IMG/VR virus record: IMGVR_UViG_3300034024_000096
Location: 1-42,332 of that record
DNA length: 42,332 bases
Source of the DNA: a virus
Direction: 5' to 3' (one strand)
The notes beneath the pieces were generated by a model. The model was not told the DNA's origin and did no database searches. It worked only from the letters and a program-made list of their open reading frames with translations. A program made the position numbers and the translations under genes. Positions 25,204-32,991 of the stretch are shown here, in pieces; positions within the stretch are counted from its first letter, which is position 1, and each line of letters opens with the position of its first letter.

Positions 25204-27018
25204 TCAAACCCGGACGATTCCGCGCGACGCGTAGATCGACTTCTTCTTCGGCTTGTCGCTGGCAGTCGCTGCGCCCACCGCCATGGCTACCGTCACCATC
25301 CCGTCGATCCGGCCGCGCGAGCGCTTCTTGTTGAAGGCCCGATTGCCCTGGCCGTCGGCGTCGATCGCGGCGTTCGCGGCGCAGCTATAGGTCACGGGTG
25401 AGTTGTCGATGATGATCCGCTGGTCGAGGATCGCGTCTTCGGTCCGCGTGATCGAATGAGGCATGCAGAGCTGCCGATCCTCGAACATGATGCGCATACC
25501 CTGGGCGTGCGCCACAATCTTGAGGCCTCGACCCGCTGGCTTGTCGGGACCGCCGTAGAGCCACACCTCGAGCCCGACTTCGCGACAGGCGTCGATAAAG
25601 CTGGATATGAAAGCCGGATCCACGACCAGCTCGAGCACGCTTTGCTCGGCGTTCAGCTGTGCAACCTGCATCGCGACGAAGGTGTAATCGATGGTGGAGC
25701 CGGGTGTGGAGATCAGGTGCCCGTCCTCCACCCACTCGACATACGGCGCGCGGTCCTTCTCGGCCCGATCCTTCAACCCTTCCTGCGTCGTCCAGTACCA
25801 GGTCTTCACCGCCAGAGGTTCGTCGCCGATCGGCTCCCATGCCGCACTCAGGGAGGTGAGATCGTTCTTTTGAGACAGGTCGAGCGACAGGCGGCAGAAG
25901 CGATTTCGCATCGCCCGCTCATCAACCGCGCCTTGGACTGCCGACCACTTCTCCTCGTCAATCCAGAAGTCGGCCGAGGCCGTGTCGATGCCGAAGTACA
26001 GTCGCTTGACGCTGGATTTCGTCGACGGTCGGAGGAGCGCTGACGCCACGGTCTCCCGGATGTTCTCGATCGGGAATGTCTCGCCCAGCGCCGGCAGCGA
26101 CTTCTGCCAGCAACGCTCGTTCTCGAACACCGTCTCGCGGTCCGCCTTGTCGACCCTCGCGATGAACGCGAAGGCGCTGTCGTCCCGAGCCTCGCCCTTC
26201 GCGATCTGCTGATACATCGCCGAATAGGCCGTGCCGACGTGCTGCGTCGTGGCAGGCGTGTTGGTGCCCATCAGCATCAGCGCGTGGCCGGCGACCTTGT
26301 CGATGCCGCGCTTCCACGTCTGAAGAACGTTTTCGTCGGTCAGTTCGTGGATTTCGTCGCCCGCCACGTAGCTGGGGCGGGGACCGGACAGGCTCTCGCC
26401 GCTCGCGATCGGCTGGAAGAAGGACCCGGTATCGGGATGCTCGATCTTCCAGGCGTTCTCCAGCTCGCCACGGATGACCACCTCGCCGAGTGCTTCGAGG
26501 CTTTCACCCTCGTCATGATCGGGGATCGTCGCTCGACACATCGCGACGGCGTCGCGGAACAGCACGTTCGCCGTCTTCTTGTCTTCGCCGATCGCGTAGC
26601 ATTGGGCGCGCGCGATATCGCACCAGCCCATGATGTAGACCCCGATCGCGCCCATGAAGGGCGATTTGGCTTGTCCCTTCCCCGTCTCCAGCCACCCTGA
26701 CCGGAAGCGCCAACGGTTGCTCGCGGTGCGCCAACCGAAGAGGCTGCCGCCGACGAAGGTATGCCACTCCAGCGGAAAGAACGGAGCGCCGGCCGCCGGA
26801 CCATCGGTGACCTGGAAGACGGACGGCAGGAAGTTCAGAAAGTGCGCCGCCTCTTCGGGGCGCCAATAGAGCCCGCGCCGTTCGCCGTCGCGCATATCCC
26901 GAAGGTGACGCTCGGCTGCATGCCGCACGAGCTCACCCGCGGTGAATAGCTTTCCCTCGACCGCGGCCTTTGCCCAGGCGGTCGTGGGGTCCGGATCGGA
27001 GAGGAACCTGTTAGCCAC
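25204..27018 (-). CDS. terL: Terminase large subunit
   Basis: The 604-residue protein contains a Walker A-like loop ETGKGQAKS at 111-119 (a deviant form typical of this family) and Walker B SYVAGDEIHE at 216-225. The C-terminal RNase H-like nuclease has its first Asp in RLSLDLSQKNDLTS (about 370-385), then LELVVDPAFISSFID. It is the packaging ATPase and DNA-cutting enzyme. The GTG start at 27018 overlaps the small subunit gene by 8 bases. The HNH gene near the small subunit suggests cos-type packaging. Confidence 0.95.
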   Translation of the reverse strand: MANRFLSDPDPTTAWAKAAVEGKLFTAGELVRHAAERHLRDMRDGERRGLYWRPEEAAHFLNFLPSVFQVTDGPAAGAPFFPLEWHTFVGGSLFGWRTASNRWRFRSGWLETGKGQAKSPFMGAIGVYIMGWCDIARAQCYAIGEDKKTANVLFRDAVAMCRATIPDHDEGESLEALGEVVIRGELENAWKIEHPDTGSFFQPIASGESLSGPRPSYVAGDEIHELTDENVLQTWKRGIDKVAGHALMLMGTNTPATTQHVGTAYSAMYQQIAKGEARDDSAFAFIARVDKADRETVFENERCWQKSLPALGETFPIENIRETVASALLRPSTKSSVKRLYFGIDTASADFWIDEEKWSAVQGAVDERAMRNRFCRLSLDLSQKNDLTSLSAAWEPIGDEPLAVKTWYWTTQEGLKDRAEKDRAPYVEWVEDGHLISTPGSTIDYTFVAMQVAQLNAEQSVLELVVDPAFISSFIDACREVGLEVWLYGGPDKPAGRGLKIVAHAQGMRIMFEDRQLCMPHSITRTEDAILDQRIIIDNSPVTYSCAANAAIDADGQGNRAFNKKRSRGRIDGMVTVAMAVGAATASDKPKKKSIYASRGIVRV

Positions 27019-27442
27019 GAGGCTTCAGGTACCGGTCGGCCCCGGTCGCGCGCCGCGCCTTCTTCTCGACCTTGCCGCCGCTGTTGCGGTCGCGTGGTGA
27101 GACACAGAGTTCCTTCTCAAGCGCCTGGGCCTGCGACGAAGAGTTGGACATGGTGGTCCACCATGGGTTGTAGGTTGGCACGCCGGTCTTCTTGGCTTTG
27201 AGCACCGGTCCCGACTTCAGCACCTCGCGCGCCGATATGTCGAAGGTGACATAGGCGACGACCAGGCGCTTGATCGAGTGCGCGTTCGCGACCGCGAGCT
27301 TCTCGGTCGATCGCATTTCGCTGATGATGCTCCGCCAATACTCCTTGGCGGCCTCACGGTCGGCCGCTCGGCCGAAAATGCTGCGCCAGTTCGGCTCAGG
27401 TGGGACGCCGTCTCCGCCGTCGATCTCGACCAGGTCGGCCAT
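27011..27442 (-). CDS. terS: Terminase small subunit, P27-like
   Basis: I place the start at the ATG at 27442 (143 residues, MADLVEIDG), which has GGAG 8 bases upstream; a GTG at 27505 would add 21 unlikely residues. The protein has an acidic start, PEPNWRSIFGRAADREAAKEYWRSIISEM, a helical core and the stretch TGVPTYNPWWTTMSNSSSQAQALEKELCVSPRDR near the end. The 'NPW...L..LGLSPxxR'-like tail is characteristic of the phage P27 terminase small subunit family. It recognises the packaging site. Confidence 0.85.
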   Translation of the reverse strand: MADLVEIDGGDGVPPEPNWRSIFGRAADREAAKEYWRSIISEMRSTEKLAVANAHSIKRLVVAYVTFDISAREVLKSGPVLKAKKTGVPTYNPWWTTMSNSSSQAQALEKELCVSPRDRNSGGKVEKKARRATGADRYLKPRG

Positions 27443-27563
27443 TCTGACTGCTCCAGGCGGTCCGGTCGAAACCCTCCCCCCTAAAAAACTACTCTCGGCG
27501 CACACGGATGGCCGGGTGCGGTCATGGCGGCGAAGGCCCCAGACTTTAGCCCGGGGGGTGGGG
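27443..27563. other. Gene-free stretch beside terminase, possible cos/packaging region
   Basis: This 121-base gap between the HNH and small terminase genes has a G-run-rich part (27556-27568 region), a TTTTTTAGGGGGG stretch on the minus strand (about 27476-27488) and no ORF. In HK97-like phages with an HNH-terS-terL order the cos site usually lies here or nearby. No specific cos sequence can be proven by reading. Confidence 0.3.
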
Positions 27564-27908
27564 TCAGCCGCGTCCGGCGCGGTTCCAAGGGTGGTTCGGG
27601 TCGATCGGCCGCCCGGTCGCGTCCGCGCCCTTAACGATGCCCGACCGCTCCTCCGCCTGGATCACACCGTCATGGTGCGGCTTGCACGTCGGTTCCCAGT
27701 TGGCCCGATCCCAGAACAGCTTCTGATCGCCCCTGTGTGGCGTGCGGTGGTTCACGACGGTGGCCGACTCGGCCTTGCCCTGCGCCTCGCATCGCTCGCA
27801 CAGCGGGTTATTGGCCAGGAAGATCAGGCGCTCGCGCTGCCACCGCGCACCATATCCACGCTCAGCCGTCTTGCGGCGATCAGAGCGCCAGCTGGGCGTG
27901 CGTGCCAT
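27564..27908 (-). CDS. HNH endonuclease, packaging associated
   Basis: The 114-residue protein has the HNH pattern: a zinc pair Cys37-x2-Cys40, NHR with His54, Asn70 in NWEPTC, and Cys75 and His78-His79 in CKPHHD. Phages of the HK97 type often carry a small HNH gene next to the terminase genes, and such proteins are known to be needed for terminase cutting at cos sites. The N-terminus (SWRSDRRKTAERGYGARWQRERLIFLANNPLCERC) is the usual form of this subgroup. Confidence 0.93.
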   Translation of the reverse strand: MARTPSWRSDRRKTAERGYGARWQRERLIFLANNPLCERCEAQGKAESATVVNHRTPHRGDQKLFWDRANWEPTCKPHHDGVIQAEERSGIVKGADATGRPIDPNHPWNRAGRG

Positions 27909-27956
27909 TATCGACCCCGTTCAATCGCTCTAACAAGAAGCGAAACTCGCCAATCT

Positions 27957-28331
27957 CTACGGTGATGATCTCGAAGCCGGACGTGGCTTGAATCGTCGAG
28001 ACTTTCCGATCTGATCGAGGCGTGGTTGCGCGCCGGTGGGCTCACCTGTTCGCAGCAACTTGGAAAGCCGACACTGATTATACTCGGGCAGGAGGCGTGA
28101 GATATACATGCGCTCTAGCTCGTTCAGCCTGTGGTGCGGGCAGGGGATGCATGAAACTGCGTCAAACCTTTTGGCAGCTTCCCCGACGTGGTCGGCAATG
28201 CGCCGTCGCATGTTCACTGCTTGGCCGACGTAAACTATCGCGCCGCTTCTGTGCAGAAAGTAGATGCCAGGCTGCGCAAACTCGTCGAGGGCAGGGACGG
28301 GAACCGGTCCATAGATGTCCGTGATTGCCAT
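27957..28331 (-). CDS. GIY-YIG nuclease domain protein
   Basis: The 124-residue protein (ATG at 28331; a TTG at 28337 would add two residues) shows the GIY-YIG motif split as GIYFL and IVYVGQA, then the conserved Arg in NMRRRI, a Glu in HRLNELERMYI and an Asn in LLPEYNQCR. It could be a free-standing homing-type endonuclease or a phage DNA-processing enzyme. No intron or intein is visible nearby. The C-terminal 30 residues are basic and probably disordered. The gap 28338-28443 holds no gene and may contain a promoter. Confidence 0.85.
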   Translation of the reverse strand: MAITDIYGPVPVPALDEFAQPGIYFLHRSGAIVYVGQAVNMRRRIADHVGEAAKRFDAVSCIPCPHHRLNELERMYISRLLPEYNQCRLSKLLRTGEPTGAQPRLDQIGKSRRFKPRPASRSSP

Positions 28332-28443
28332 GCTCAACTAGACAACCCTTCGGAGTCCCGGCTCGGCGCGGTTCGTGCGCCTCGTTCGGTCCAAGACGTC
28401 AGCGGAAGGGCGAATACCCCGCATCGCGTCGGCCAAGGCAGCA

Positions 28444-29043
28444 TCACGCTGCAACATCCACAACAGGTTGAGCGATATATGATTCATCAGCTTGGAGAAT
28501 CCAAGAACTTATCTTGAAAGACTGCCGGCCGCCAAAGCAGATCATGGCATACTCGCCAGCCTGACTTTGAACCACCCCCTCAAGCCCGCTCCATGCCGAC
28601 TTCTCGACCCGCACGCGCTGGCCAGCTTGGAAGGCAGGCGGGATCTGAACCCGACGCTTCGCTGCCTCATACCGATCCGCTGCACTCCGTTCCTGGTTAC
28701 GCAACTGCTCGAGCGTAGCATCGTCGATCAGTGGGACGCGCCCGGCATACCGGAACAGCGAGAAGCCGACATGGCGGCTGCCAGGCAGCGTGCGCAGCAG
28801 CGAGAGCCGCGCAGCCTCATGAGCCGCGGCGAAGACGAAGCTGGGCAGGATGGGTGCGGGACGCTCCACGCTCGCCTTGCGCCTCGTCTTGGCCCTCAGG
28901 ATGATCTGGGTGGGCGTCCACACGGTGATGCCGTCTTCGGCCAGCGTGCGGGCGAGGGTGATGGTGCTGCGGGGCGCGGTGCGCAGGATGCACCATTTGC
29001 CTTCCAGCTCGATCTCCTGCCCGTCGTTCCAGTTCCTGCCCAT
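28444..29043 (-). CDS. NusG-like transcription elongation / antitermination protein
   Basis: The 199-residue protein starts at the ATG at 29043; the longer upstream frame is only a shadow of the neighbouring gene. Residues 15-110 look like an NGN domain (KWCILRTAPRSTITLARTLAEDGITVWTPTQIILR, ILPSFVFAAA, HVGFSLFRY). Residues 138-185 form a KOW-like domain (FQAGQRVRVEKSAWSGLEGVVQSQAGEYAMICFGGRQSFKI). NusG paralogues such as RfaH or LoaP bind RNA polymerase and let it read long operons. The gene stands right before the 28-kb packaging-structure-lysis array, so it is a plausible late antiterminator; no Q or N homologue is seen. Confidence 0.85.
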   Translation of the reverse strand: MGRNWNDGQEIELEGKWCILRTAPRSTITLARTLAEDGITVWTPTQIILRAKTRRKASVERPAPILPSFVFAAAHEAARLSLLRTLPGSRHVGFSLFRYAGRVPLIDDATLEQLRNQERSAADRYEAAKRRVQIPPAFQAGQRVRVEKSAWSGLEGVVQSQAGEYAMICFGGRQSFKISSWILQADESYIAQPVVDVAA

Positions 29044-29078
29044 CTCGTTGCCCGCCCTGATGTTCCGCTCTTGTTCTA

Positions 29079-29945
29079 CTATGTGCCCGCCCCGACTGAC
29101 AGCGGTGGCGGCTGTGCGGCGAGGCCGGGCGATGCCGCCATTTGGATGAAGCGCTGCGCCGCCGCGCGCTGTTCGGCCGCCTCGTGGTCGCGGCCCATCA
29201 TTTCGTAAGTCTGCGCCCTGATCTCGGCGGTGCGCGCCCGTGCCTGCCAATCGGTGTTTGCCGCTTTCGGCGCCACCGGGTAACGCACACCGGCCTTGGC
29301 GGCTCGCAGCACCGAGGCGCTGATTTGGACAATGCGGTTGGACCAGGCGCGGGTCCAATCGACCTTCCGAGCCCGAGCGCCACCCTCGGCCAGCCAGAAG
29401 TTGTGATGAGCCTCGGCTTCCGCCTCGTAAGCACCGTCCGGCCATTGCCGCGCCAGCACCCGGGCGTTCGGAGGAAGGCTGTCGATTGGGGGCGTTGTCC
29501 AATCAGCGGGGATCCGCGAAGCTCGTTTTTCTGGGGACGAAGAAGCGCTAGCTTCTTCGGGGAGTTGGTTACTTGAGGGTTTGGGTGCACGTGGTGCGGG
29601 GGTCTTACGCATTTGGTGCGGGGCGCACGGCATGCGGGGCGCACGTCGTGCGGGGGTAGATTCCAGGGGCAGCGCGGCCTGGGGGTGCACGGTGTAAAGC
29701 ACGCCCTTGCCCGGCCGCTCGTCGCGCGTCAGGTGGCCGGCGCTCTCCAGGCGTCTGATGCAGAGCTGGATGCAGCGTTCGCCAAGCGATGTCTTCTGGA
29801 TCAAGCCCTGCTTTCCCGCCCGGCCGTTGATTGGCAGCCAAGTCACGCCGTCGTCGTTCGCGGCGTCCGCGAGCGCCAGCAGCACCATCTTGTCGGTGGC
29901 AGGCATGGCCATGCGCCATGCGATGCTCATCAGGGCGATACTCAT
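29079..29945 (-). CDS. HTH protein, phage replication initiator-like
   Basis: The 288-residue protein begins with a winged-helix module (residues 1-90): MSIALMSIAWRMAMPATDKMVLLALADAANDDG..WLPINGRAGKQGLIQKTSLGERCIQLCIRRLESAGHLTRDERPGKG. This is the pattern of phage O-like replication proteins and related HTH_36 regulators. A Pro/Ser/Ala-rich linker follows, then a C-terminal region FWLAEGGARARKVDWTRAWSNRIVQ that resembles the end of many phage replication proteins. No helicase gene is in the window, so the host DnaB would have to be recruited. Its ATG overlaps the methylase stop (ATGA). Confidence 0.7.
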   Translation of the reverse strand: MSIALMSIAWRMAMPATDKMVLLALADAANDDGVTWLPINGRAGKQGLIQKTSLGERCIQLCIRRLESAGHLTRDERPGKGVLYTVHPQAALPLESTPARRAPRMPCAPHQMRKTPAPRAPKPSSNQLPEEASASSSPEKRASRIPADWTTPPIDSLPPNARVLARQWPDGAYEAEAEAHHNFWLAEGGARARKVDWTRAWSNRIVQISASVLRAAKAGVRYPVAPKAANTDWQARARTAEIRAQTYEMMGRDHEAAEQRAAAQRFIQMAASPGLAAQPPPLSVGAGT

Positions 29946-30793
29946 GCCGCAGCCTCGAATAGCTGCGGCTGCGGGGTCACCTCAGCGCAAGCCGGGTTAA
30001 GCCAGAGTACCTCGATACGCTTGCGGGCGCCGTCGGCCAGCGCCTCCCTCTCTACTCGGCGCCAACCGGTCAGGAAACGGTCGTAAAGAGCGTGAGGATA
30101 GCCGCTAAGGACTACCATGCCCTTCAGACCTCGTGAAAAGTGCAGCAGCTCGGCGTGATCTGCATCGGTCATTTCATGACGGTAGTTGCGCCGCGAGGAG
30201 TTCTTTGCTGGCGACCTGGTCGAATGGACGTAGGGAGGGTCGACGAAGTGCAGAGTCTCGGCGCTGTCCTGCTGGGCCATGACTTCAAGCGCCGGCCGGC
30301 ATTCGATTACCACGCCAGCGACTCTGGCCATTATGCATTCGAGAGCGTCCGAGTAGTTATGCCAGGCGTGCGCGGGCGTGGTGCCAGAGCGATTTGAGTT
30401 CGCGCGGAAACCTGTCAGCCGAGAGCCATTGTGTCCATCGCTGCCGAATCCCATGAACGACCGAATGATGAGCCGGCGGGCGCGCTCAATCGGGTCTTCT
30501 GTATGCTCGTACGCTTCTTCAAACTCGGTCCGCGCGAAGGGTGTCACCACCAGTCTGTGGTGTAGCTCCCACGCCTGCTCATGCGGGCCGCGCAGTATCC
30601 GGAAAAGGTTCACGACATCGTCGTCGAGATCGTTGTATACCTCGGCGTACGATCGCTCTTTCCGGATCAGAACGGACGCGGCACCGCCATACGGCTCAAC
30701 ATATGTGCGATGAGGCGGAAAATGGCTGATTATCCAAGGAGCAAGAAGCCATTTACCGCCATGCCACCGCAGGAGAGGACGAGTGGGCGTCAT
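29942..30793 (-). CDS. D12-class DNA adenine methylase (Dam-like), early region
   Basis: The 283-residue protein has the D12 (N6-adenine, Dam) signature: RWHGGKWLL near the start, EPYGGAAS (residues 33-40), NDLDDDVVNLFR and the catalytic DPPY at about 185-188 in FVDPPYVHSTR. It methylates adenine in a short DNA site, probably to protect phage DNA or time replication. I use the ATG at 30793; a GTG three bases earlier is equally possible. No restriction enzyme gene is adjacent. It is in the early operon between GapR and the replication-like gene. Confidence 0.92.
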   Translation of the reverse strand: MTPTRPLLRWHGGKWLLAPWIISHFPPHRTYVEPYGGAASVLIRKERSYAEVYNDLDDDVVNLFRILRGPHEQAWELHHRLVVTPFARTEFEEAYEHTEDPIERARRLIIRSFMGFGSDGHNGSRLTGFRANSNRSGTTPAHAWHNYSDALECIMARVAGVVIECRPALEVMAQQDSAETLHFVDPPYVHSTRSPAKNSSRRNYRHEMTDADHAELLHFSRGLKGMVVLSGYPHALYDRFLTGWRRVEREALADGARKRIEVLWLNPACAEVTPQPQLFEAAA

Positions 30794-30849
30794 CACGCTA
30801 CGAACCGCTCCGCGATCTTGGTCAAAACATGGATCGATTCCCAGGCCAT
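30793..30849 (-). CDS. Tiny ORF coupling GapR and methylase genes
   Basis: An 18-codon frame ([18 protein letters not shown]) starts in an ATGA overlap with the GapR stop at 30849 and ends in a TGATG overlap with the methylase ATG at 30793. It could be a real micropeptide or only a coupling device that brings ribosomes to the methylase start. It lacks its own ribosome binding site. Confidence 0.25.
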   Translation of the reverse strand: MAWESIHVLTKIAERFVA

Positions 30850-31088
30850 CAGTCGATACCCAGGGCTTGGCGATAGGTTTCGAGCAGCGCGTCGGCTTCC
30901 TGCCGAGCGTTCTTCTCCATGCGGCGCAAGCGGACGATCTGGCGGACGGTCTTGGTGTCGTAGCCGTTCGCCTTCAGCTCGAGGTAAACGTCCTTGATGT
31001 CGTCTGCGATGCCCTTCTTCTCTTCTTCCAGCCGTTCGATGCGCTCGATAAACAGGCGCAGCTGATCGGCTGCTACATTGTCAGACAT
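30849..31088 (-). CDS. gapR: GapR family (DUF2312) nucleoid-associated protein
   Basis: The 79-residue protein starts at the ATG at 31088 after a strong AAGGAG. It has the DUF2312 pattern: [51 protein letters not shown] followed by a basic-acidic helix. Caulobacter GapR is a small helical protein that clamps overtwisted DNA ahead of replication and transcription and stimulates topoisomerases. A phage copy may help replication of phage DNA or compete with the host protein. It is nearly full length for the family. The start overlaps the preceding HTH gene by 8 bases. Confidence 0.93.
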   Translation of the reverse strand: MSDNVAADQLRLFIERIERLEEEKKGIADDIKDVYLELKANGYDTKTVRQIVRLRRMEKNARQEADALLETYRQALGID

Positions 31089-31635
31089 GGTTGCTCTCCT
31101 TGGATGAACGGGATTGGGCGCGGCGCTCAGCCGCGTAGCGTTCGACCCAGCCGAACTTGCTGGCGCGGCGGGCAAGGGTCTTGCGCTTGTGGGCGACGGG
31201 CAGGCCGGACTGCTGGCGCCAGCGGGTGATGACGGTCTCGCAAACCCCATAGTGGCGCTCGGCCGCGCGCCGGTCGTGGCCGAGCTGGGCGTAGGTCTCG
31301 CGGAAGTCGGGAGGGCAGGGCTTGAGGCGGGGTCGGCCGGCCCACTTGTGCTTACGGCCGATCTCCGACGCCCAGCGTCGAACCGTCTCCTGGCCGGTGT
31401 GATAGTGCTTCGCCAGGTCGGCGATGGTCATGGTTTCGGCTATCAGGGCGAAGTCGGCCGGCCGATCGCGCAAGGCGTGGTGCTCATACGCGACGAAGCC
31501 GCGCGCGATGGCCCGCTCGATGGCGCTGCTCGAGCGTTTCAGCAGCGCGGCGCAGGTCTTGATCGAATGCACCTGGCGCAGCTGCTTGAGCCTGTCGCAC
31601 TCGGCCTGCGTGAGGTGATAGGGCCGCTTGATCAC
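31081..31635 (-). CDS. Protein with three helix-turn-helix modules
   Basis: The 184-residue protein starts at a GTG (31635) overlapping the methyltransferase stop (GTGA). Three HTH-like segments can be seen: about 8-45 ([34 protein letters not shown]), 66-92 ([25 protein letters not shown]) and 108-143 ([36 protein letters not shown]). The end is basic. Such serial HTH proteins are common early regulators in alphaproteobacterial phages. It probably binds DNA; target unknown. Confidence 0.75.
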   Translation of the reverse strand: MIKRPYHLTQAECDRLKQLRQVHSIKTCAALLKRSSSAIERAIARGFVAYEHHALRDRPADFALIAETMTIADLAKHYHTGQETVRRWASEIGRKHKWAGRPRLKPCPPDFRETYAQLGHDRRAAERHYGVCETVITRWRQQSGLPVAHKRKTLARRASKFGWVERYAAERRAQSRSSKESNHV

Positions 31636-32333
31636 CGGACGCCCTCCGGCGACAGCCAGCGCACGCGCGTCTCGCGATCGTGCGGCCGGGTCCAGACGAT
31701 CCAGCAGAAGTCGGTGGTGCCGCCCTTGAACGCTTGTTTGCCCAGCGCTTCGATCTTGTCGCCAGGCGGCATGGAGGGGCGACGAGACAGGATCAGCACG
31801 TCGGAAGGCGGATACTGGCTGAACAGCCGGTGCCGGCCCTTGCTGGCCAGAAACGACAGCTGCTGGAGCACCGCCACGCGATAATCGGCGAGCATCAGCG
31901 CAACTCGGGCGATCTCCTCCGCCGCGGTGAAGGGTGGGTTGGTGACGATCGAGATGCGCGCACCGGTCGGCAGCCAGATCGGGGCCGCGTGCTGCGTCGC
32001 GTCGTGGACGCCGCTCAGGCCGGCATAGCCGCGGTCGACCAGGTCGCTCGCATAGGTGACGTGGTTGCGCGCGCCGAAGACGTCAGGGATGGTCCCGAGG
32101 CCGCAGCACGGATCCCAGATGGTGTGGCCGCGAAAGTCCACCGCGTCGGCGAGCTGCTCGACACACCAGCGCGGCTCGACATACCATTGATGCTCGGCCC
32201 GGGCGTAGCCAGTCTTCTTATAGTTCCGAGACGTGTTCGTTTCGCCGGTGTTCGCCGCACCGGGACTATTAGAACGCAAGTCTTCGTTCGCAGAAGCGGG
32301 CTGACCCGCCACTGCGTCGCAATCTTCGATCAT
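31632..32333 (-). CDS. SAM-dependent DNA methyltransferase-like protein (NPPF motif)
   Basis: I start at the ATG at 32333, which has GGAG about 9 bases upstream; a GTG at 32402 would overlap the previous gene. The 233-residue product has motif I DPCCGLGTI (74-82) for SAM binding and motif IV TNPPF (131-135), which marks amino-methyltransferases acting on adenine N6 or cytosine N4. No separate specificity domain is visible. It may be a phage DNA or RNA methylase, or a degenerate relative. It lies in the early operon directly after the small Cys protein. Confidence 0.78.
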   Translation of the reverse strand: MIEDCDAVAGQPASANEDLRSNSPGAANTGETNTSRNYKKTGYARAEHQWYVEPRWCVEQLADAVDFRGHTIWDPCCGLGTIPDVFGARNHVTYASDLVDRGYAGLSGVHDATQHAAPIWLPTGARISIVTNPPFTAAEEIARVALMLADYRVAVLQQLSFLASKGRHRLFSQYPPSDVLILSRRPSMPPGDKIEALGKQAFKGGTTDFCWIVWTRPHDRETRVRWLSPEGVR

Positions 32334-32362
32334 GTCTGCTCCGACCGGACTCGCGCCCGCTA

Positions 32363-32668
32363 CTAGTCGTTTGCTCCGGTAACGTGTTCTGTTTTGAGAC
32401 ACGACACGCGATTCCGTGCCGTTTTACTGTGATGACATTTCGGTAAGCTTGCTCCAATCAGTCGTTCATGATCGAGGCCATGATGACTGCTCGCGCCTTG
32501 GGCGTGCCGGAGGGGACAACTCGTTTCCCCGCACCTGCCCGCGGCCGGGTCCTGCGAGGACGTGCCGCAGCCGTCGCACGTGCGGACGATCCGCAGGCGC
32601 TGCACCGTGATGCGGTCAGGCAGGATCGTGGTGACGCAAGGCGCCGGGATGGGAGGGGGGGTGATCAT
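32363..32668 (-). CDS. Small Cys-rich protein in early operon
   Basis: The 101-residue frame starts at the ATG at 32668, overlapping the stop of the Cro-like gene (ATGA). Its N-terminal part (ITVQRLRIVRTCDGCGTSSQ) with Cys-x2-Cys, and a later GRCGETSCPLRH, suggests a small zinc-binding knuckle. The rest is basic with several His. The second half is less protein-like. I do not recognise the family. It may be a small DNA- or RNA-binding early protein. Confidence 0.55.
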   Translation of the reverse strand: MITPPPIPAPCVTTILPDRITVQRLRIVRTCDGCGTSSQDPAAGRCGETSCPLRHAQGASSHHGLDHERLIGASLPKCHHSKTARNRVSCLKTEHVTGAND

Positions 32669-32898
32669 GCCGCCTCCGCCGGTTCGGTCACTGGAACCGG
32701 CGTGGCGCCGCATGCGAGCTGGTCAAAATCGACGTCGAGATCGCTCGCGCGAACAGCCAACCTGAGATGAGACAGGCGGGAGCGCGGAATGCCATTCTTC
32801 CGCCAACTGTGGACGGTCGACAGAGGCGCTTCGGTCAGCTTGGAAACGGCTGTCGTGCCGCCGAGCGCGTCAATGAGGGAGCTGGCAACCTTGTGCAT
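32665..32898 (-). CDS. Cro-like regulator
   Basis: The 77-residue protein has an HTH: LIDALGGTTAVSKLTEAPLSTVHSWRKNGIPRSRLSHLRLAV, typical of small Cro/YdaS-type phage repressors. It is divergent from the S24 repressor gene, the classical cI-cro layout, and is the first gene of the leftward array. The ATG at 32898 has no Shine-Dalgarno. The predicted -10 (CATACT, minus strand, 32906-32911) ends only 7 bases before it, so the mRNA may be leaderless. The longer upstream frame includes the operators and is not the gene. Confidence 0.8.
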   Translation of the reverse strand: MHKVASSLIDALGGTTAVSKLTEAPLSTVHSWRKNGIPRSRLSHLRLAVRASDLDVDFDQLACGATPVPVTEPAEAA

Positions 32899-32905
32899 GC
32901 CGGGC

Positions 32906-32934
32906 AGTATGCGACAATCGCATACAGCAAGCAA
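32906..32934 (-). promoter_or_regulatory. Leftward early promoter PL
   Basis: On the minus strand, TTGCTT (32929-32934) as -35, a 17-base spacer and CATACT (32906-32911) as -10. Operator O1 fills the spacer and overlaps the -10, so repressor binding would block polymerase. The expected start is near 32899, at the Cro ATG. Confidence 0.7.
32907..32925. promoter_or_regulatory. Operator O1
   Basis: GTATGCGACAATCGCATAC is a perfect 19-base palindrome with the central triplet CAA. It is the best copy of the TGCGA-N3-TCGCA motif found five times around the switch. Confidence 0.85.
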
Positions 32935-32941
32935 GTCGTAG

Positions 32942-32958
32942 TTTGCGATAATCGTGAT
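32942..32958. promoter_or_regulatory. Operator O2 (degenerate) with repressor -10
   Basis: TTTGCGATAATCGTGAT keeps the left half TGCGA and TCG of the right half. The overlapping TGCGATAAT (32944-32952) is an extended -10 element in the rightward direction, likely the promoter of the repressor gene; no clear -35 is seen. Confidence 0.6.
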
Positions 32959-32972
32959 TGCGATTCTCGCAA
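32958..32972. promoter_or_regulatory. Operator O3
   Basis: TTGCGATTCTCGCAA is a perfect inverted repeat with central TTC, located between the repressor -10 and its ATG at 32992. Repressor or Cro bound here could shut repressor transcription. Confidence 0.8.
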
Positions 32973-32991
32973 GGTCGGGCTCAACGGTCGT

